Assembly (NCBI GenBank): GCA_945861195.1
Contig: CAMATS010000082.1
Span: 1 to 8,027, forward strand
Length of the DNA: 8,027 nt
Reading direction: 5' to 3'
DNA from: Rhodoferax sp. OV413
Lineage (GTDB): Bacteria; Pseudomonadota; Gammaproteobacteria; Burkholderiales; Burkholderiaceae_C
The notes below the pieces were generated by a model, which was not told the DNA's origin, did not search any database, and saw only the letters and a list, made by a program, of their open reading frames with translations. The translations under genes and the position numbers were made by a program. Numbering within the stretch: the stretch's first letter is position 1; every line of letters begins with the position of its first letter. Positions 5,352-8,027 of the stretch are shown here, piece by piece.

Positions 5352-6380
5352 ATGGACCTTTCCCGCTTTCCCCGCCGCCGCTACACCATTGGCGCCACGC
5401 CGCTGGAGTTTTTGCCCAATTTCACCCGCGCCCTGAGCCCGGACGGTCAGGGCCCCAACATCTGGATCAAGCGTGACGACATGCTGGGCCTGTTTCCCGG
5501 TGGCAACAAGACCCGCAAGCTCGAGTTTCTGGTGGCCGATGCGCTGGCCCAGGGCGCCGACACGCTGATCACCTGTGGTGCGCCACAGTCGAACCACTGC
5601 CGCATCACGCTGGCGGCAGCGGTCAAGGAGGGGCTGAAATGCCGCTTTGTGATTGAGGAGCGGGTGCCCGGCAGCTTCCACGAAGACGCCAGTGGCAACC
5701 ATTTCCTGTTCCGCCTGATGGGCGTGGAGGCGCTGACCGTGGTGCCGGCGGGCAGCAACATGGGGGCGGCCATGCAGCAGGTCGCCGACGAGCTGGTGGC
5801 ACAGGGCCGCAAGGGCTACATCATTGCCGGTGGTGGCTCCAATGCGCTGGGTGGCCTGGGCTATGTGGCCTGCGCGCAGGAGTTGCAGCAGCAGTTTTAC
5901 GAGCAAGACGTCCGCATCGACCAGGTGGTGGTGGGCTCGGGCAGCTCGGGTACCCATGGCGGACTGGTGGCCGGGTTTATTGGCAACCACATCAATATCC
6001 CGATTGTGGGCATTGGCGTCAGCCGCGACCCGGCTGACCAAGAGCCGCTGGTTTACAAGGAAGCGCAGGCCGTGGCCGACTTGCTCGGGCTGGGCCTGAC
6101 CATCCCGCGGGAGGCGGTGGTCAGCGTGGGCGGCTTTTGGCAGCCCAAATACTCGATCCCGAACGAAAAAATGGTGGAAGCCGTACAAATGCTGGCCCGC
6201 ACCGAAGCCATTTTGCTCGACCCGGTCTACACCGGCAAGATCATGGCCGGCCTGATTGGCCTGGTGCGCCAAGGCTTCTTCAAGGCCGGCGAGAACCTGC
6301 TGTTCCTGCACACTGGCGGCCTGCCCTCGCTGCACGCCTATGAGTCGGTGGTGCTGGGCAAAACCCCGGTGGCAGCCTGA
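5352..6380 (+). CDS. dcyD: D-cysteine desulfhydrase (PLP-dependent, ACC deaminase-like fold)
   Basis: A 342-residue protein, the usual length for the DcyD/ACC deaminase family. FPGGNKTRKLEFL (48-60) contains the expected Schiff-base lysine (Lys53), and GAPQSNHCR (76-84) has the serine facing the substrate. VGSGSSGTHGG (194-204) is the phosphate-binding glycine/serine loop. Two positions separate the family's activities: ACC deaminases have VYEGK and HLGG, whereas here the sequence reads VYTGK (292-296) and HTGG (320-323). Those threonines fit D-cysteine desulfhydrase, which converts D-cysteine to pyruvate, sulfide and ammonia in the cytoplasm; other D-amino-acid or beta-substituted substrates are possible. 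The start is ATG at 5352, with TGGAG about 9 nt upstream inside the end of the mlrC remnant. Loss of the upstream gene may have left it without its original promoter; I see no strong replacement. Confidence 0.85.
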   Translation: MDLSRFPRRRYTIGATPLEFLPNFTRALSPDGQGPNIWIKRDDMLGLFPGGNKTRKLEFLVADALAQGADTLITCGAPQSNHCRITLAAAVKEGLKCRFVIEERVPGSFHEDASGNHFLFRLMGVEALTVVPAGSNMGAAMQQVADELVAQGRKGYIIAGGGSNALGGLGYVACAQELQQQFYEQDVRIDQVVVGSGSSGTHGGLVAGFIGNHINIPIVGIGVSRDPADQEPLVYKEAQAVADLLGLGLTIPREAVVSVGGFWQPKYSIPNEKMVEAVQMLARTEAILLDPVYTGKIMAGLIGLVRQGFFKAGENLLFLHTGGLPSLHAYESVVLGKTPVAA

Positions 6381-6383
6381 GCC

Positions 6384-6443
6384 CTCAGCCCGAGCCGCAG
6401 ACGCGTGTCTCGGCCTGCCAGTCAAGCTCAGCGCCGGGCTGAG
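6384..6443. repeat. Inverted repeat in the dcyD 3' spacer
   Basis: CTCAGCCCG (6384-6392) and CGGGCTGAG (6435-6443) are perfect 9-bp inverted repeats 42 nt apart, with a second pair CCGCAG (6395-6400) and CTGCGG (6447-6452) interleaved. The palindrome CCCCCGGGGG follows at 6460-6469. No T run follows any of them. They may act as a weak or Rho-assisted end for dcyD, which converges on the minus-strand membrane genes, or they may reflect high GC content. The 131-bp spacer holds no gene that I can support. Confidence 0.35.
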
Positions 6444-6482
6444 CGGCTGCGGAGCTAAGCCCCCGGGGGACGCTTGTCATCT

Positions 6483-6508
6483 TCGGCTGGGGGCTGTAGC
6501 TCAGCCGA
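6483..6508 (-). other. Stem-loop just past the end of the membrane-protein gene
   Basis: TCGGCTG (6483-6489) and CAGCCGA (6502-6508) make a perfect 7-bp stem with a 12-nt loop. It lies 4 nt beyond the minus-strand stop codon at 6512. The following minus-strand bases (AGATGACAAG) contain no T tract, so it is only a terminator-like hairpin. Position between two convergent genes supports a role in 3'-end formation. Confidence 0.35.
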
Positions 6509-6511
6509 CCC

Positions 6512-7120
6512 TCAACTTGGCGCTGCTTCGCCCTCGGCCTGCTGGAGAGCGGGAATGGGGCGCTGCGACCGCGCCAGCGCCCAGTGCCCCAGCAAGAGCA
6601 TGGCCAGAGCCATGCCGATGTGCAAGAAATCGCCGGGCTGCAGGGGGCCAGCGCGCAGTTGGGCTACAAAGGCGGTAAAGGCCAGCACCATGCACACCGC
6701 GGCGCCCAGAGCGCTCAGGTCTCGGCGTCGCAGGGCCACCCCGGCAATGCTCAAAGCTGCGCCAACAGCCCACACCTGAGCCCAGAGCTTGACACCCGCC
6801 ACCACGCCGATCAGCACGCACAAGACCGCCAGCACCACAGCGACTATCCATGTATAGCGGGGCTGCGTGGCCACCAGTCCATCAGGCCTGATCACCGCGA
6901 AAGCGATCAGTGGCAGGCCCACGCCGGCACCGAGCATGGATACAAATTGGTGCAGTTGCGGCAGGGGCAGCAAGCCCGAGAAGCGCAGGGTGCCCAACAC
7001 CGCTGCGCTACCCAGCAAAAGACAAGCCAGCCCCAGCGCCGGCCGCTGCCGGGCCGGGCCCAGCGCCACCCACAAGGCAGCCAGCGCCAGTAGCCCGTCG
7101 AAGCCGGCCTGCAAGTTCAT
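6512..7120 (-). CDS. Seven-helix integral membrane protein of unknown function
   Basis: A 202-residue, strongly hydrophobic protein that I do not recognise. Likely membrane segments are at about residues 7-21, 28-45, 58-77, 90-108, 112-130, 136-155 and 165-183, so the C-terminal tail (RSQRPIPALQQAEGEAAPS) falls on the opposite side from the N-terminus. There is no signal peptide separate from the first helix. Possible functional residues are His57 before helix 3, His167 at the start of helix 7 and the GHW at 178-180. No known transporter or enzyme motif is visible. Its ATG (7120-7118) overlaps the TGA of the sterol desaturase-family gene as ATGA, so the two should be translated together. The protein may assist that enzyme or handle the same lipid; that is inference only. 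Confidence 0.8.
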   Translation of the reverse strand: MNLQAGFDGLLALAALWVALGPARQRPALGLACLLLGSAAVLGTLRFSGLLPLPQLHQFVSMLGAGVGLPLIAFAVIRPDGLVATQPRYTWIVAVVLAVLCVLIGVVAGVKLWAQVWAVGAALSIAGVALRRRDLSALGAAVCMVLAFTAFVAQLRAGPLQPGDFLHIGMALAMLLLGHWALARSQRPIPALQQAEGEAAPS

Positions 7121-8027
7121 GCGCTCAGCCTGGCCGGCGCGCCCAACTGGGGCCCGAGCCGGCTGCGCTCAGACCGGGCCAGCACCAGCACCAGCAGCGA
7201 TGCGGCCCAGACGGCCAGTGCTGCAAGCTGGGCCGACGGCAGCACCGGCCCGAACCACAGGCCCGCCGCCAGCGCACCAAAGACCAGCGTGGCACGTGCC
7301 ACCTCAAAAACCAGGGCCCAGCGCTTGCCCTCAAACACCCAGGCCATGCCCACCGCGTGCAGCACCAGCAGCGCCGCATAGCCCGCACGCTGCGGCACAC
7401 TGAGACTTGGCGCTGCCAACAGTAGATGAATCAACAGGCCAAGGATCACCGCGCTGGCCAGCAGGCCGTAGACCTGCTGCCATTTCAGCGCCGGGGTGTC
7501 AAAACGGGTGAAGGCCGCACCTGGCTGTAGGTCCGGCGCCGCTGCATCGGCGCTGCCCCAGCCGGGCGGGGCAAATACCCGCATCAGCTTGTTGGCCCAG
7601 CCCCGGGTGCTGCGCACCTGGCGCCAGATGCCCGCGTAGTTCTTGAGGTTGCCCCACAGCGGGTTCCAGCTTTGCAGCGGCACGAGCGTGCCATAGACCA
7701 CGGGCTCATCGTCACGCTCGGCCACATAGGTGCCAAACAGCCGATCCCAAATGATCAGGGTACCGCCGTAGTTGCGGTCCAGGCAATAGGCGTTGCGGCC
7801 GTGATGGCAGCGGTGGTTGGACGGTGTCACAAACACCCGGTCGGCCCAGCCCAACTTGCCCACCAACTGCGTGTGGCTCCAGAACTGGTACACCACGCTG
7901 ATCAGGGCAATGATCACAAACACACTGGCCGGGATGCCAACGATCGCCATGGGCAGGTAGAACAACCAGTAAAACACCTGGTTGGTGGAGGACTGGCGCA
8001 GCGCGGTGGACAGGTTGAAATCCTCAC
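7117..8027 (-). CDS. Sterol desaturase / fatty acid hydroxylase family protein, N-terminus outside window
   Basis: The frame is open to the right edge, where EDFNLSTALRQSSTNQ precedes VFYWLFYLPMAIVG, so the gene begins beyond 8027 and a GTG at 7977 is not its start. About 302 residues are visible. HTQLVGKLGW, then TPSNHRCHHGRN (histidine cluster at 7815-7801), then RNYGGTLIIWDRLFGTY match the late histidine box and following signature of the di-iron membrane hydroxylase/desaturase family. The earlier histidine motifs would be upstream. After the catalytic domain come a soluble stretch and about four more membrane segments (roughly 7180-7500), a longer C-terminus than the core domain needs. 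The enzyme should oxidise a lipid or alcohol chain in the inner membrane; the substrate is unknown. It is co-translated with the membrane protein downstream. Confidence 0.88.
   Translation of the reverse strand, partial: EDFNLSTALRQSSTNQVFYWLFYLPMAIVGIPASVFVIIALISVVYQFWSHTQLVGKLGWADRVFVTPSNHRCHHGRNAYCLDRNYGGTLIIWDRLFGTYVAERDDEPVVYGTLVPLQSWNPLWGNLKNYAGIWRQVRSTRGWANKLMRVFAPPGWGSADAAAPDLQPGAAFTRFDTPALKWQQVYGLLASAVILGLLIHLLLAAPSLSVPQRAGYAALLVLHAVGMAWVFEGKRWALVFEVARATLVFGALAAGLWFGPVLPSAQLAALAVWAASLLVLVLARSERSRLGPQLGAPARLSA

Noticed and set aside
5106..6425. A 439-codon minus-strand open frame opposite dcyD.
   Set aside because: Its composition is His/Gln/Arg-rich with no motifs, and it covers the well-supported dcyD and the mlrC remnant; antisense shadow.
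6490..6560. GGGGGCTGTAGCTCAGCCG resembles the start of a tRNA with an A-box.
   Set aside because: No B-box (GGTTCGA-like), anticodon arm or closing acceptor strand follows, and the region enters the coding sequence of the minus-strand membrane protein.
7117..7977. GTG at 7977 as the start of the desaturase-family gene.
   Set aside because: The frame continues upstream to the window edge with family-like residues (EDFNLSTALRQ), so the gene starts outside the window.

Overview
The window looks like chromosomal DNA of a GC-rich betaproteobacterium, probably in or near the Comamonadaceae (Rhodoferax, Polaromonas or Acidovorax-like). This placement is an inference. It rests on base composition, on a Bug-type tricarboxylate-transporter binding protein next to a CaiB/BaiF CoA-transferase, and on a short AT-rich GCTATT/AATAGC palindrome of a kind I associate with that family. 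There are no rRNA or tRNA genes, CRISPR arrays or insertion sequences.

Left region, 1-1800. The end of a serine beta-lactamase-family gene runs in from the left edge. Two type II toxin-antitoxin loci of different families follow, arranged tail to tail. The plus-strand pair is an intact Phd/YefM antitoxin followed by a PIN-domain toxin broken by an internal, frame-changing deletion. The minus-strand pair is a MazE-like (DUF3018-type) antitoxin overlapping an apparently intact MazF/PemK toxin by ATGA. A strong intrinsic terminator sits between them. Short repeats in front of both antitoxin genes are candidate operators for autoregulation.

Middle region, 1800-5101. A minus-strand operon encodes a secreted Bug-family solute-binding protein and, 3 nt downstream, a family III CoA-transferase. 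A LysR-type regulator is transcribed divergently from the same 82-bp intergenic region, which carries a good sigma-70-like promoter for the operon. The likely theme is LysR-controlled capture and CoA activation of an organic acid. The substrate cannot be read from the sequence.

Right region, 5102-8027. Directly after the LysR stop lie the last 72 codons of an MlrC-like (M81) gene with no 5' part. A complete PLP enzyme gene follows after 3 nt; its diagnostic residues fit D-cysteine desulfhydrase and not ACC deaminase. After a 131-bp GC-rich, hairpin-rich gap comes a minus-strand pair: a sterol desaturase/fatty acid hydroxylase family membrane enzyme running off the right edge, overlapping by ATGA a seven-helix membrane protein of unknown function.

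I see no convincing new multi-gene system. The most informative points are the two decayed genes (the PIN toxin and the mlrC remnant), the candidate toxin-antitoxin operators, and the unassigned membrane protein coupled to the desaturase.
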